From assembly GCA_030141605.1 (NCBI GenBank), contig JAQGDQ010000070.1, forward strand, positions 62,001 to 126,000: a stretch of DNA of 64,000 nucleotides, written 5' to 3'. Made by a program: the position numbers and the translations under genes. This DNA comes from Tubiluchus corallicola. Its lineage: Eukaryota; Priapulida; Priapulimorpha; Priapulimorphida; Tubiluchidae. Positions 45,190-54,698 of this stretch are shown here, in pieces; position 1 is the stretch's first letter, and each line of letters opens with the position of its first letter. The notes below the pieces were generated by a model. It saw only the letters and a list, made by a program, of their open reading frames with translations, made no database searches and was not told where the DNA came from.

Positions 45190-48100
45190 TGCATGTTTAT
45201 AACTGTACAAAAATAAAAAGTATCAAGTTGACAAAGGCGTAGTGTTGAATTAACAATGACTGATTTCCCTTCACAAAATTTGTGAATTTTCAAATTACCT
45301 AAAAGCAGCACCCATGTCTTCTTTTAGGACACCATAGTCTTTGGCGATGCTTTTTGTCAGATCGGAAACAAGGGGAATCTTCATATTACCCAGTCCTCCA
45401 GCCCCTCTTGGCGTGTTGATCCTAGATAATAATACTTCAACAATAAATTAAATGAATAATTTAACTGCACACATTAGATGTACTAAACAGCTATTTTGTA
45501 ATTTTCTCCATATTTGACCTTTGACATTTTGCCAAGGTCAGGCTTCATGCCAATCAGGTATTTATCTGTTAATTTATATGTACAAGCTTACACTATGCAA
45601 CTAGGCTACATCCTGGCAACTCAACAGTTTTGTTTCTAAAGCATATGATTATGTTCATTTCCAAACTTAAAAGCTGATTTTCATGGTGAACGTCTTGCAA
45701 ATTATATTAACAGCTAAATGTTCTCCTTAGTTGCTACTTCTCTACAACTCTGGTAGTCAAACTCGGTTCCCCAAGGTTCTTTTTCAGGTCCCTTCCTTTT
45801 TCATAATCTACATAAATGACATACTAACCAACATTAATATGCTAAAATCCAATTATTTGCTCATAACAAAGCTATGTTGAAAGATCACTATAGACTGCTA
45901 CAATGCTAAACAAATGCTAGTATAAAACAGACTTCTGGAACTAAAAATGACTAGTAACATTGATTAAGCCTGTCAAAAATAAAATTATTAGTAGTTAATT
46001 TCTACTGAACAACTCACCCACTATCCTCTGTAAACTCTGTATTATAGACAATATATTTTGACAACTGATGCATTAATGAACTTGATCATGATAAACACTT
46101 AGGAATAACATTAATAATAATCAGCTAATGGTCTTGAAATAACCATAATCAGCTGATGGTATCTGGACTAGTTGTATATACAAAATCATAATAAGGCCGA
46201 TAGAGTATTATGGACAGTTATCTTCTTAAACAACTTTTGATATAAATGTTCAGTTATTGAAAAACAGGCAAATGAAGACTCTGGCAGCCCTACTCGTCAG
46301 AACCATAACTTTAAAACCCTCTATACAGGGCCAGATTATGGGGTCTGATTTGGTCTTCAATAGATATGAAATGTAGTTTTTTAGTCACTGATTTACAGTC
46401 TCCAACAGATGTTTATTCTGCAGCTTTTCAATCACTGACTTACTATTTATTTCATTTATCATTACTTAATAGTTTGTGTTCTTGTGAAAAACAACTTGTA
46501 ACAGTGAGTTGCTTAGAGACTCATTTGTACTGTAATTTGTCCACCAGCTCAACAATACTAACAAAATAGTTATGAAAACCATAGATCTGTTGTCTAAAAG
46601 GCTGATTCCTTGTTTGTTTTCTGATCACTTTCCTATTTACATTCAGTAGATGTAACTCGATAACAATTGGTTGTAGAATATGTAGACACAAAGCAGTTTA
46701 TTGAAAAGCTTTTTGCTGCCATTCTCTATTGATCACTTAGAAACATGCTGCCTTGAAAAAGTTTCTAGTCTTTACCGCATCTCGTCATGCCTCTGAAAAG
46801 GAAGTGAAAGGAAATGGGTTATTTTTGGCAGGTTTTCTCAAGGCAAGGCAAGTACGAAGTACGTGTAGCAGACGTTTTACTTGAAACGTATTACTCATTT
46901 GTGACTTCCTGTCTGATCAGCTGCAATCACAAACTTGCATTCTAACTTTAGTTGCATCTTTCTAATTGAAAAGTTACCTTCATAAGTTTATAAACTGAAT
47001 GGGTTAACAAGTACTAAATATGTGTAAGCTTTGAGAGCAGTTTGTTGTATTCATCACCCCCCAACCCCGTCAAAATGGTAATAGAACTATATTTTGAATA
47101 TAATGTCATGGATGCATTTAGTGATCTAATACTATAATGGATTTTTAGTTTTAAAGACAGCTTCTAATGTTTGTTACTGATAGGAATATGATAAGTATTG
47201 CATTTAGCAAATTTAGACCAGCCTACAGATATATGTTACTGGTGCAGTATTATTTGAAGAGATGTGTCAGTGGCGGTCTACTGTACTTTGTTAAGTCAGT
47301 ATCGTAGCCACGTCCAGTAGTTTCTTGGGAGCTGAATTTGACTCTTTAAGTGTAAATTTAAACTGGAATCATGAAAAGATGAGTGTAGTTTTTCTCAAAA
47401 AAGTATTAAATTTAGAAAATTCACAGCACCACTCTTTTAAATAGTGATTGGCCTTTGCAGCTTATTTTTACTCATATCTGTCATTTTTGACAAATTCCTT
47501 TTATCCCTTTCTCTTTTATCTCCTGTTCCCATTTGCTTTTTCTCTTTCCCCTCCTCCCTCCCCCTCTCCCCTTTCTATTTTGTCTCCTGTTCCCACTTGC
47601 TCTTTCTGTCTCCCTCTTCCCTCCCCCTCTCCCTCTCCCCCCTTCTCTCCTGATGGCGATAATGATATTTGCTTTAGCAACGGTGACCAATATTTCTTTA
47701 TGTACATTAGCTCTTGCACGCACATGTTTTCTGACTATACCAAATATAATTAATTTGCTATATTTACTATATGTGTACATATATCATATATACACTGCCA
47801 TTCATAGCTGATAATCAATATAAAGTGTGGGATCTACATTTGATTCTGCAAATACATCTGCATTTACTGTACCTTTTATTTATAAGTGATTTTCAACATG
47901 TTTTATTTGGAGAGTAGTTAAGCAATTTAAATAAATTTTTTAGCATGTATCTAGTAGTTTTATTAATTGTTCATTTGTTGAATCACTTTATGTATCTTAT
48001 ATTTATAATTTCATTATTTTGATTGATAAGAAAGGAAGGAATGATGCAGCTGTTTTTATCTTTGTCAAAACTTACTTTTTGATAAACATAGGTAACTTGG

Positions 48101-49867
48101 AGAACCTCCCATATTTTTTTAAACCAGCAGAGTCAGTTATGTTGAGAAAGAGTCAAGACTGGGTGCAAATCCTGTTTTGAGCTAACTGAATAATGTATGA
48201 TGTTCACAAAAAGTGTTCAGAATCTTATTGGGGAAGCTGCAGTGGCCAGTGTGAAAGTGGTATAAAATTAAAGCATATGTTTGCATTGTGAAGACTGCTT
48301 TGTGCACTCTCATTCTGATTCTTGCCACATGTATTTTGCTGAAGTAAGGAAATTTGAAACGTAGAATCTGTCAATTTCGTTTGTGAACTTTTCAACAACA
48401 GTAGAATTTCTTATTTTGGTAGAAGACATCTGTGTGCTGCGGTAATGATGAACGATGTAATGATGTAGAGTTTGTTTGTAGACACTTGCTCTGGTACCAA
48501 GCTTTGTAGTGACAAACAAAAGATACTTAATCTAGTTTATTTAAAGAATTTGCAATAAATTTTTATTTAAGAAGGGTGCAGTTGGTGGTGGTTAAATGGT
48601 GGCTTCATCTGAGGAGGCCCAAACAAAACTAGGAATGAGCATTCTCTCAGAAAGTGAATTCGAATCAAACCGAATTTCAAGATTTCAAATCTGAATCGAA
48701 TTCAGTTTTTAAAGATTTCCGAATAATTTTTTGAATCAAAACAAAAAGCAGCTACGCAAAGATCATGCATATTGCTTAATTTTGTTCTGCAAGGAAAACA
48801 CTAATACTTACTTAATAGTTGTGCATACAAATCACAACTAAATTGTGTTGATTGCATGATGTTTCAAATATTTTAATGATAAAAATATGTGTTCAAATCA
48901 ACAATTTTAGGTTTGAATCGAATTTGAATTAAAAAAAAAAAACTTGCTTGAATTCAACTCGAACGTTTGATACCCACCCCTAATAGAAACCAGTTTAAAC
49001 TAATCCTCTACTGTAAATATAATCAACTACAAGAACTGAGAAGTCAATGGACTAATGGTATGGGGTCGATTTTTTAAAATATTAACTGATTGGATGGGAA
49101 ACCAGAAACAACACAATTTAAAAGTTTACCATGCAAGATGAGTGAAATGACTGTCGACAGACACCCCAACGACTTCGCAGTGAATCTTGCGGAACTCCTC
49201 AACTCTGTCGCTAAAAGCAATGATCTCTGTTGGGCAAACGAATGTGCTGAAAAAACGAAAAAACTGGTTTAAACTGTCACGCAAAAATTAGAGCAAGTAA
49301 AAATCTTAGTAAAGATATATAGATACAAACCAGCTGGGTAAATGCAACTGTATTGTTATTCCTTGCGAGAAATTATCATCTGAAGAACAATTAAGTTTGG
49401 CAGACTAAACATTCTCATTCAATGTCAATTTTTAGAGTAGAGTATGTCAGTACAATTGTACGACTGTTTTTAATATCGATCTTACAATATTTACAATTTT
49501 GTGATTTTAGAATAATTAATTTTATAATAACTGTAAGTTATAACAGACTTTTTAATTGCGAAGCATACTGAGATCACTTGATGTGATGCACTGTACAAAT
49601 AATAAATTATTATAACTATTTTAACATAATTTCTATGAATGCAGTTCTTAAACTTCATTATTTGAATATTCGCTTATGTATTTCAAAGTGAACTAACAGT
49701 AGTTGAAATAACATAACTAAAACTTACAAATCTAATGGGTAAAAGAAGAATACTAGATATTTTCCCTTATAATCGGACAAGCTTATGTCTTTGAAGTCGC
49801 CATTTACAACGGCTTGGGCCTTCCATGCGGGAGCAGGATGGCCAATTTTCGCACAGCCAGCCGACAT
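41486..49867 (-). CDS. PRDX1/2-like: Typical 2-Cys peroxiredoxin (PRDX1/2 type), 203 aa, five exons
   Basis: This is a thioredoxin-dependent peroxidase, cytosolic by lack of any signal or transit peptide. Exons (minus) are 49867-49728, 49246-49130, 45421-45299, 43693-43563 and 41586-41486, in all 612 bases in phase with GT-AG borders. The start is [23 protein letters not shown] carries the peroxidatic Cys at about 51 and [14 protein letters not shown] the resolving Cys at about 172. GGLG at about 96-99 and the YF pair near the C-terminus (KQYFEK) are both present, the combination known to make eukaryotic 2-Cys enzymes easily over-oxidised. Length matches the usual 195-200 residues. A splice acceptor (TTTTCAG) ends one base before the ATG, so a 5' UTR intron or a trans-spliced leader is likely. 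The large third intron (45,422-49,129 on the map) holds LINE and hAT relics. Confidence 0.96.
44377..44394. repeat. Short CT tract in a peroxiredoxin intron
   Basis: About nine CT units between exons 4 and 3 of the peroxiredoxin gene. Confidence 0.85.
45139..45188. repeat. TG microsatellite next to peroxiredoxin exon 3
   Basis: About 25 TG units, ending 111 bases from the exon border at 45,299, within the intron. Confidence 0.95.
45766..46330 (+). pseudogene. Very decayed LINE reverse transcriptase, antisense in a peroxiredoxin intron
   Basis: The plus strand translates to [14 protein letters not shown] at 45,766, close to the reverse transcriptase motif VPQGSxLGPxLF. About 300 bases further on, [10 protein letters not shown] resembles the conserved HxKHLG thumb motif. 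Stops and frameshifts lie throughout. Order and spacing fit a LINE, but the similarity is patchy. Confidence 0.5.
47505..47650. repeat. CCTCTC-rich pyrimidine tract
   Basis: An imperfect duplication (TCTCCTGTTCCCA...TCTTTC) built on CCCTC units inside the peroxiredoxin intron. Overlapping ORFs in both directions are compositional artefacts. Confidence 0.85.
48630..48982. mobile_element. hAT-like MITE, 353 bp, relative of the one at 14,256
   Basis: Ends TAGGAATGAGCATTC and, on the other strand, TAGGGGTGGGTATC resemble the TAGGGGTRAGCAT ends of the nested 14.2-kb MITE. The subterminal sequence is the same TTCGAATC/GATTCGAA type. Flanking octamers (AACAAAAC and ATAGAAAC) match at 5 of 8, so the target duplication is eroded. 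It lies in a peroxiredoxin intron. Confidence 0.65.
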
Positions 49868-50754
49868 TCTGAAAATGAAAGAGTGCTTCAAAAACAGTCA
49901 CCACCTGACAAGCTGAGGTCTAGAAAACAAGCTTCCAGTTAAGCTGGTTAAGATAAATTCAAAAAATAAAGAGAGATCATAGAAAACAAAGGAAACAATT
50001 TGGTTCCTTCTTCGTTTAATATAGCAATTGCCAAGAATGATGAAGCCACTGAAGCTAAACCAAGGTGTAGAAGTTACATCGTGTAACATTCATCTATCCA
50101 TTAATAAAGGCACAATCAATAAGCCAAAGCAATCAAGAAGAATTAACAATTATTACTTAATACTGTACTACAGTATTAATTAAAGTTTTCGGTTTGTCTG
50201 ATAAAACTTACGTCAGTAAAAACTGGAATTTTAGCCAATTTATATTAACTTAAATTATTGCTTTAACTTTCTGACTAAACACGTAGCTGTACTGGTCTAT
50301 AAATACAGTTACTGATTTTTACTAACTGTAATAGCATAGCGAAATTATTAATTACTAGTAATACTACAATTTTTTCAAGTGGTCTAGGCGGCAGGTGCTT
50401 ATAAATGGGCAAGTTTCGTTTAATGAGAATCATCGTAGAAATTAGAACAGTCAGTTCATAAATAACGATTATGCACCTAGTGCACGAACATTATTACTCC
50501 GGAATAATCTAGAAACCGGCATGCAGAATGACCTTGACAAACCCATTACCGGCCTATGCCCAAGCACGCCCGGCTTGCCATGCTTACATTTTAGTTGCAA
50601 CTCACCGTCTTGTAAAAACGTTTTACTAAAATACCTTAACAAAGAAGATCAATAAATACAAAAGTAAACCTATTAACGTTTACAATACGTACTCAGTTTC
50701 GTGATGAGCGCGAGAAAATAAAGGCATCAATAACCTGTAACAACTCAAGCTCAC

Positions 50755-50850
50755 CACTAAACCAAATGATCTCCAGTCTACTTCAGTTACGCGAGAACTG
50801 ATACACGCAGCTAGCACCACGTAGTGTCAGAAAAATTAAATGTTTATATG
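50755..50850 (-). promoter_or_regulatory. Candidate core promoter and 5' UTR exon of the peroxiredoxin gene
   Basis: On the minus strand CATATAAACA at 50,850-50,841 is TATA-like. About 85 bases downstream a good donor (GTG|GTGAGC) lies near 50,757. Splicing from it to the acceptor at 49,869 would join a short leader directly to the ATG. This is a prediction without transcript evidence. Confidence 0.35.
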
Positions 50851-50855
50851 CGGCG

Positions 50856-51909
50856 TCAATCAGTCGGCGCTTTCAATTCATCTCAAGTGAAGAAAATGAA
50901 TGTTAGAGATAGTTTCATAATTAAAATAACTTCCATTTGGTTGCTTGTGTAATCAAATGTCCAGAAATAATAACTACTAAATGACTAAACAAGCACTCAA
51001 TTTATGCTTATAAACTGGCCATTTACCATTATAGCGTTATAAAAAATTAAATTTTTAAAAAAGACTAAAAAGAAAATATTGTTGTTTAACTTATTTACGA
51101 AAAATGTGTGCACAACTAACAAACCGATTTTTATTAAGCATTGCAAAAAGTCTTGCAGCACAACTATACAGTTTTTCTTATAAACAAAGCAATATGATTA
51201 ATATGTCATAAAAAACACCAGATTCTAGACATTCCTACTAATGGAGATTATCTTATAAAATAAAACAAATTACAAAAATTATAATGAAAACAAAACTGTT
51301 AGCATTAACTCATTCCTGTTATTTCATTTTGGAAATAACTCATTTCCAAACTTCGATAATTTTCACAACATTTGTGTGGTGAAAATACCTGCACAGAAAG
51401 ACAATCGTTTTCAACTGCAATAATAACAAAGTCTACTGAACTACTGAGCTGCAGGTATAACATTAGCACATGTATAAAGTAGGGTTGTTTAACAAACATA
51501 TACCTGCATGGTAATGAAACGTGCTTGGCAACCAAGTCAAGCAGCAACAAGACTGGCTATTAAATAGATAGCAGTGCCAGAAAAACGTCTTTGAACCAAT
51601 TAATTTCTCTCAATCTGGGAGAATTTTATACCCATCCCAATGTGATTCAGACACATCTTAGAAGATCATTCTTGTAATTGTTCTCATAATTTGGGTTTGT
51701 TCCAGCTGCTGACACTCAACATTAGCCGTAAACCTTCTTGGTGAGTGTTAGATTGTCAGGCAGTGTGTCAAACTGGATAAAAAATACTTTGCAAATTGTG
51801 ATTATAAATGGCATGCAGCAAACTTAAAATGTCTGTTTTTCAAGTTTCTGATGTGCCACAATAAAAACTTTATATTTGAAAATCATGCTTTTGGGGTGTT
51901 CCTTTAAAC
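50856..51909. other. Intergenic DNA upstream of the peroxiredoxin gene, nothing supported
   Basis: AT-rich, only one anonymous 81-codon minus-strand ORF (51,305-51,550), and no repeat or gene I recognise. Confidence 0.4.
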
Positions 51910-52630
51910 CAGTGGTTCCCAACCTTTTCCTTGCCAAGTACCCCTTCTAAATGTGGCGATCTTCAGCGTACCCCCACCTGATATTTTTCAACAAATCGTT
52001 TGAAAAACCAGTTTCCAGAAAACAACGATTAATTTTATCGACATTTTTTTATTTTAACTTTTTTTGAAAACATGAATTTTATCACTGATTATTAAGAAAT
52101 ACGTAATTTGAACAACTTTCTCGAATATGAAAACACCAATACAAGGAAACGCGATCTTCACAGCAGTCATAATTAATGCACACGCTGTTCTTGATGATTA
52201 TCAACAAGTTTTTTGATATCAGGTTTAATTGTTGATATTGCGACTCGCATGTCGCTCCTCAAATCCAAACGGTTTCTTACCTTCGTCTTCAAATGTAGCA
52301 TTGCACTGAAGCCTAGCTCACATTTGTATGTTGTCACAAATGGAACCAACACCTCGAAAGCCAAATACAGCACAAACAAAGCAACAAAATATAAGCTTTT
52401 CGTGAGCGGGTAAAAGTATTTTCTAGCGCACTGCGCAGGAATGATATTGTTTATGAAATATTGCCTAACCTGTAGAAAGAATATCGCGATGCTGCAACTT
52501 GGTGTATTTTACCCTTTTCACCGGCTACAGAAAGAAAAAAATGTGTCGATCTGACACACCTTCTGCGTACCCCTGGCATTGCTGTTGCGTACCCCCAGGG
52601 GGTACCCGTACTCCCGGTTGGGAACCACTG
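51910..52630. mobile_element. hAT transposon remnant with perfect target duplication
   Basis: The left end CAGTGGTTCCCAACC and the right end GGTTGGGAACCACTG are perfect inverted repeats over 15 bases. They are flanked by identical octamers CTTTAAAC (51,902-51,909 and 52,631-52,638), diagnostic of hAT insertion. A GTACCCC-rich subterminal region occurs at both ends. It is an internally deleted copy of an autonomous element, since it keeps a piece of transposase (separate entry). Confidence 0.95.
52173..52379 (-). pseudogene. hAT transposase, C-terminal fragment
   Basis: A 68-codon open stretch includes VTTYKCELGFSAMLHLKTK followed by RNRLDLRSDMRVAIS and IKPDIKKL. This is the order of the conserved C-terminal dimerisation region of Charlie/ZBED-type hAT transposases as I recall it (TTYxCExGFSxLxxLKxKxRxRL). 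The rest of the transposase, including the catalytic core, is missing from the 721-bp element. Confidence 0.8.
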
Positions 52631-53187
52631 CTTTAAACACACAAATGATACCAAACATTTCCCCTTGTATAGTGTAAAAATGTATAAACAAAGTTTATAC
52701 TTATAAACTTTGTTTATAAACTTACTTTACTTATAAACTTTGTATGTGCATTAAATTATGTTAAAAGTACCTACAGTGCTTTCTACATGCAAAAGTCAAA
52801 TGTTACGAGGAAAAGCTAGAGTGGAAATTGCAAAAAATAGCACAATCCATCACAAACATTTCCAAGTTTTTTGGTTGCAAATGCGGGCATATGGCATCGA
52901 CAAAGCCTACTGTAGCTCTAAAATTCACTAGTAGAATCTTTCTGATCTTGCTAACAGAAAATTTTAAAACCCGTTTCTTTCACTTTTTCTATTTCGTAGT
53001 ATTCACAGATTTAATACACTCAGTGCAATAAAGGTCTGCAAGTTGTTGCAAATATCGATTAAAAAGGTATTTAATTGGTAAGGTGATTAATTCGATATAC
53101 TGAGCTATCATATTCACCATCAAATAATTTGCCATTTATCATCAGTTGATGTACAACATATAAAAATGCACAAGTTAATCTTTAAGG

Positions 53188-54669
53188 TCAGTAATTATCA
53201 TAGTGCTGTAGTCTGTATAATAAAGCATCACCCTTGTTTGTGCCAACGGCATAGTAACCACTATTGAGAGAAATGTCCTGGCACAAAGGAATACGCAACG
53301 CCTGATCTTTCATGTCTGGGAAATTGGAGAAAACAGTCATGGAAGGAAAGTGCACCATCTTCACAGCCTTCTCTTTTTCTGAAGATATCATGGTCATAAG
53401 TTCGGAAGTACAGTTGAATTTAAGATCGGTTACCGGAGTGGTCATGTTCAGCAGAACTTTCTTAGGTTTTGGAAATGAGGATGACACACAGTCGGTTTGG
53501 TCGTAGATATTTACGATGCCGCTATTGGACCCGCATGCAATAAACTGATCATTAGGTGAACAGGCTATGGCCGTGCCTTGCAAACAGCCTTCATCAACAA
53601 ATTTGTGAACGCAGGCGAGTGAATTCACATCCCAAACATACACCTTGCCTTCGTCACCACTTGAGTAAAGGGTATCACCGCTATGGCTGAAACACATGCT
53701 ACTGACATTGCCGTTCATCTTAATCGTTTTTATCAACTCTTTAGTTCTTGCGGAAAGCAAATGCATTCGCCCGTAAGTTCCATAGAACACAATAAATTTC
53801 CCGTCGGGCGAGACTACGAATCTTCTCATCACGTTTTCCTCTGTAGCTTTAATGTATTTGACACGCACGATCTTTCCTACCATCATGTTATAGTAATAAA
53901 AATATGCAAAATTTGAGCCAACAATGAACTCTTCTCCATTTGCTGCAAAACGTGCACAATGGATTGGAAACCTTTCAAAATAGATGCTTTCTATCCTGGG
54001 ATTATTCTTCCCGTCCACCTGGTACAAGCTGACGCGCAGATCAAAACCGGCAGTGAGAATGACTTGTGCAGATGGATGAAACTGCAGGCTCTTCACTCTT
54101 CCTGGAGACGTTGCGACACTTTCGTAGTTTGCATTTTTGCACTTTTTCACAGAAATGATGCCTTTAGGTAAAGTGCTAAACGAGCGAAGATACGATCCTG
54201 TTTGCTGTAGCAGACCCGTTTCTTCGGATTTTTCAGCCCTAGCAATATCCAGATTAGCCCACTTTGGTGTACCCGATATATTTTCAAACTGGGCTTTTCT
54301 GTTGCTTGTTCGGTCATCGTTCACTGCACTTTTCTGCCGCACATTAATATTAACGCTATTGTGTGCATCGTCATCATCTTCCCAAACGGGAACTCTTTGA
54401 GGAAGGGCATCCAATACGTCACTTCCACCTAACTCACTCTCAGTTTCTCCTGCCTTTTTGCTAGAACTTCCCAGATGTTGACTTTCACCCAAGCTCGTCA
54501 GCAATTCTGCACTGTCTCCAAAGACGAGTTTCTCAAATATTTTTTCTTCTTCATCTTTAGGTCTGCCTGATGGTTTCAAAGTTTTTGATTTTTTTCTTGG
54601 AGACTCACCATCTTCAGCTTCTTTGTGCTCAGAATGTTTACGTTCTACTGTTTTACTTTTACGTAGCAT
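53188..54669 (-). CDS. UTP18: UTP18, WD40 protein of the U3 small-subunit processome, 493 aa, intronless
   Basis: A nucleolar factor for early 18S rRNA processing. The first ATG (54,669-54,667) gives MLRKSKTVERK; the frame stays open upstream but without another ATG before POLE4's end. The N-terminal half is Lys/Ser/Glu-rich and disordered, with the family motif FEKLVFGD at about 45-52 and an acidic VPVWEDDDD near 93. From about 187 on there are WD40 blades: GRVKSLQFHPSAQVILTAGF, NVSSMCFSHSGDTLYSSGDE followed by GKVYVWDV, and ACSPNDQFIACGSNSG. The end GTNKGDALLYRLQHY is the UTP18 C-terminal signature as I recall it. The length is near the usual 500-560. The start lies only 29 bases after the POLE4 stop codon. 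Confidence 0.94.
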   Translation of the reverse strand: MLRKSKTVERKHSEHKEAEDGESPRKKSKTLKPSGRPKDEEEKIFEKLVFGDSAELLTSLGESQHLGSSSKKAGETESELGGSDVLDALPQRVPVWEDDDDAHNSVNINVRQKSAVNDDRTSNRKAQFENISGTPKWANLDIARAEKSEETGLLQQTGSYLRSFSTLPKGIISVKKCKNANYESVATSPGRVKSLQFHPSAQVILTAGFDLRVSLYQVDGKNNPRIESIYFERFPIHCARFAANGEEFIVGSNFAYFYYYNMMVGKIVRVKYIKATEENVMRRFVVSPDGKFIVFYGTYGRMHLLSARTKELIKTIKMNGNVSSMCFSHSGDTLYSSGDEGKVYVWDVNSLACVHKFVDEGCLQGTAIACSPNDQFIACGSNSGIVNIYDQTDCVSSSFPKPKKVLLNMTTPVTDLKFNCTSELMTMISSEKEKAVKMVHFPSMTVFSNFPDMKDQALRIPLCQDISLNSGYYAVGTNKGDALLYRLQHYDNY

Positions 54670-54698
54670 TTTGCTGTTCAATCACTAAATTTCAATCT
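54670..54698 (-). promoter_or_regulatory. 29-nt POLE4-UTP18 intercistronic gap with possible splice acceptors
   Basis: On the minus strand the gap reads from just after the POLE4 TGA to the base before the UTP18 ATG. It contains AAATTTAG and GATTGAACAG, either of which could serve as an acceptor for trans-splicing or for alternative cis-splicing. The polypyrimidine content is weak. There is no room for a separate promoter or polyadenylation signal. Confidence 0.6.

Noticed and set aside
47444-47811. Several overlapping ORFs on both strands
   Set aside because: All run through the pyrimidine tract and have compositional bias only.
54670-54681. UTP18 start extended by four codons from a TTG
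   Set aside because: Eukaryotic initiation at TTG is unlikely; the first ATG is at 54,669 and gives a natural N-terminus.
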